A stretch of DNA of 14,578 nucleotides, from contig CAAEOU010000282.1 of NCBI GenBank assembly GCA_900757695.1, positions 1-14,578 on the forward strand, written 5' to 3'. Both the position numbers and the translations under genes were made by a program. This document shows, piece by piece, positions 13,475 to 14,578 of this stretch. A model generated the notes under the pieces. The model was not told the DNA's origin, did not search any database, and saw nothing but the letters and a program-made list of their open reading frames with translations. The stretch comes from an uncultured Oscillospiraceae bacterium. GTDB taxonomy: Bacteria > Bacillota_A > Clostridia > Oscillospirales > Oscillospiraceae. The first letter of the stretch is position 1, and every line of letters starts with the position of its first letter.

Positions 13475-14578
13475 ATGAAGAGACAGCTGTATCAAAGATG
13501 TCTGGCGATGGTTTTGGTCCTGACAGTGATCGCAGGGATTTCACCGGCGGTGTTGGCTGCGGACCTGCCTGAGCCGGAAGAAATGGATTTGCTGGAAGAG
13601 GTGCAGGAGAGCGGCGCTGCGGAATCGGATGCAGTGCTCCAGCCCGAAGCATTTCCATCGGAACTGCCCACGGAAGCACCGGCAGAGGTACCGGCAGAAA
13701 CATCGGCAGAAACGCCGCCGGAAGAGCCGGAAGAGCCCACGCCGGAGGCACCGCAGGAGGAAGAACCGGACGATGAAATGACTGCGGCGGAACCGGAGAC
13801 GCAAAGCATGGGGGAAGAAGCCGAACCGGCAGAGCAGGAACCAATTGCAGACTATGATTCGTTCCTGCAGCATCTAAAGGAATTGGAGACCTATGCGGCA
13901 AATTATGCTGCGGAGGATCCGCAGCAGGACCCCGGTGCGCTGGTGATCAATTTTATCCGTACCGGTGTAGAACGCTATACCTCCGGCACATGGGCCACAC
14001 TGGCCGGGGCGGAAAATACCGCCTTTACCGCCTATGTGGCAGAGCAGGATGCGCAAAACGGCACTGGGGCATCGAGACTGAAATATCTGGAGGAAATGCA
14101 GCTGCCGAATGGCAACACCGTGGATCTGGGACATATGTTCGGCACGATGGATATTGCCTGCTATGCGGCCACGCAAGGTATGACAGAAGGTGTTCAGCAG
14201 GCCAGAGCAGATTTGGGCGGCTGGGCCGGAGATACGGCAGATATGATGTTCTGTGCGGTGAATGCGGATATTCCGGACAGCGTGGATCTGACGGAGACGG
14301 ACGTGGATGCCTTGGCGGAGGCGATTCTGAGCCGCTATCTGGGTGCCGATTACAATGGCCTCAACCATGTGGAGCACTCGTTTACCGCCACCGACCTTTA
14401 TGGGGACATGGATGCCTACTATGTCATGCATTCCTATCTTGCCGGGGGCGGGAGCCTCAGCAGCTTGATGGAGAACTACTTTACGGATTCTCTAACGGAT
14501 GCACAGCGGGCAGACTATTTTCTCCAAAACCGTCTGGGCGGCGCAAAGACGAAAAAGGACATCCGGGCGAAGGTACTG
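13475..14578 (+). CDS. Exported protein with Pro/Glu-rich linker, 3' end missing
   Basis: The gene starts at ATG 13475 (AAGGAG at 13463-13468) and is open to the window end, giving 368 residues so far. Residues 1-29 are a signal peptide: a KR-rich start, the hydrophobic core MVLVLTVIAG, and a cleavage site near VLAA. Residues about 30-125 are a low-complexity acidic Pro/Glu/Ala linker with repeats such as TEAPAEVPAETSAET. A compact domain begins near 126 with YDSFLQHLKELETYA. It contains DLGHMFGTMDI (217-227), ADLGGWAGDTADMM (245-258) and LYGDMDAYYVMHS (308-320). The recurring His/Asp positions look conserved, but I cannot assign a family. It lies 21 bases after licD, so it is probably co-transcribed. 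Its linker would suit a wall- or capsule-associated protein. No anchor is visible because the 3' end is missing. Confidence 0.75.
   Translation, partial: MKRQLYQRCLAMVLVLTVIAGISPAVLAADLPEPEEMDLLEEVQESGAAESDAVLQPEAFPSELPTEAPAEVPAETSAETPPEEPEEPTPEAPQEEEPDDEMTAAEPETQSMGEEAEPAEQEPIADYDSFLQHLKELETYAANYAAEDPQQDPGALVINFIRTGVERYTSGTWATLAGAENTAFTAYVAEQDAQNGTGASRLKYLEEMQLPNGNTVDLGHMFGTMDIACYAATQGMTEGVQQARADLGGWAGDTADMMFCAVNADIPDSVDLTETDVDALAEAILSRYLGADYNGLNHVEHSFTATDLYGDMDAYYVMHSYLAGGGSLSSLMENYFTDSLTDAQRADYFLQNRLGGAKTKKDIRAKVL

Noticed and set aside
13492..13873. Ser/Gly-rich and Arg/Phe-rich minus-strand frames
   Set aside because: They are reverse readings of the Pro/Glu/Ala linker codons of the exported protein; the low complexity keeps all frames open.
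1..14578. CRISPR arrays, tRNA or rRNA genes, intact insertion sequences, attachment sites
   Set aside because: I saw no spaced direct repeats of CRISPR type, no tRNA cloverleaf, no rRNA-like stretch and no transposase or integrase motif on either strand.

Overview
The window looks like a chromosomal segment of a gut-type Clostridia, probably family Oscillospiraceae (Flavonifractor/Pseudoflavonifractor/Oscillibacter relatives). This rests on strong AGGAGG ribosome binding sites, moderately high GC with a Firmicutes gene repertoire, an efp gene coupled to a small zinc-ribbon protein of the CD1247-like type, and a Gram-positive capsule module (CpsC/CpsD/CpsB). The taxonomic call is inference; there is no rRNA in the window.

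Layout. (1) 1-149: the 3' end of a yqeG-like HAD phosphatase gene. (2) 170-1257: a housekeeping unit made of a sigma-A type promoter, efp, the zinc-ribbon gene overlapping it by one base, and a strong intrinsic terminator. (3) 1258-1991: a gene-poor junction. It holds two long palindromes, one of which looks like a terminator for the minus strand. It also holds the C-terminal remnant of a Crp/Fnr regulator and a leader with a 20-codon mini-ORF carrying a near-ideal ribosome binding site. (4) 1992 to the window end: one plus-strand exopolysaccharide/capsule operon whose genes almost all overlap or abut.

The polysaccharide operon reads: cpsC/wzz-like chain-length regulator and kinase activator, cpsD tyrosine autokinase, cpsB PHP-type phosphatase, a GT4, a GT2 and a second GT4 glycosyltransferase, a Wzy polymerase, a third GT4, a Wzx flippase, a CapE/FnlA-type UDP-GlcNAc 4,6-dehydratase, and a LicD phosphotransferase. 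An exported protein with a Pro/Glu-rich linker then runs off the right edge. This is a Wzx/Wzy-dependent pathway. Four glycosyltransferases assemble a lipid-linked repeat unit on the inner face of the membrane, CapE supplies a deoxyamino-sugar precursor, LicD adds a phosphate-linked substituent, Wzx flips the unit, and Wzy polymerises it under CpsC/D/B phosphorylation control.

Missing from the window are a priming sugar-phosphate transferase (WbaP/CpsE type) and the CapF/CapG partners of CapE. They may lie beyond the right edge or elsewhere. The most unusual points are the non-canonical Walker A of CpsD, the out-of-frame tail of capE over licD, the regulator remnant and palindromes before the operon, and the unrecognised exported protein at its end.
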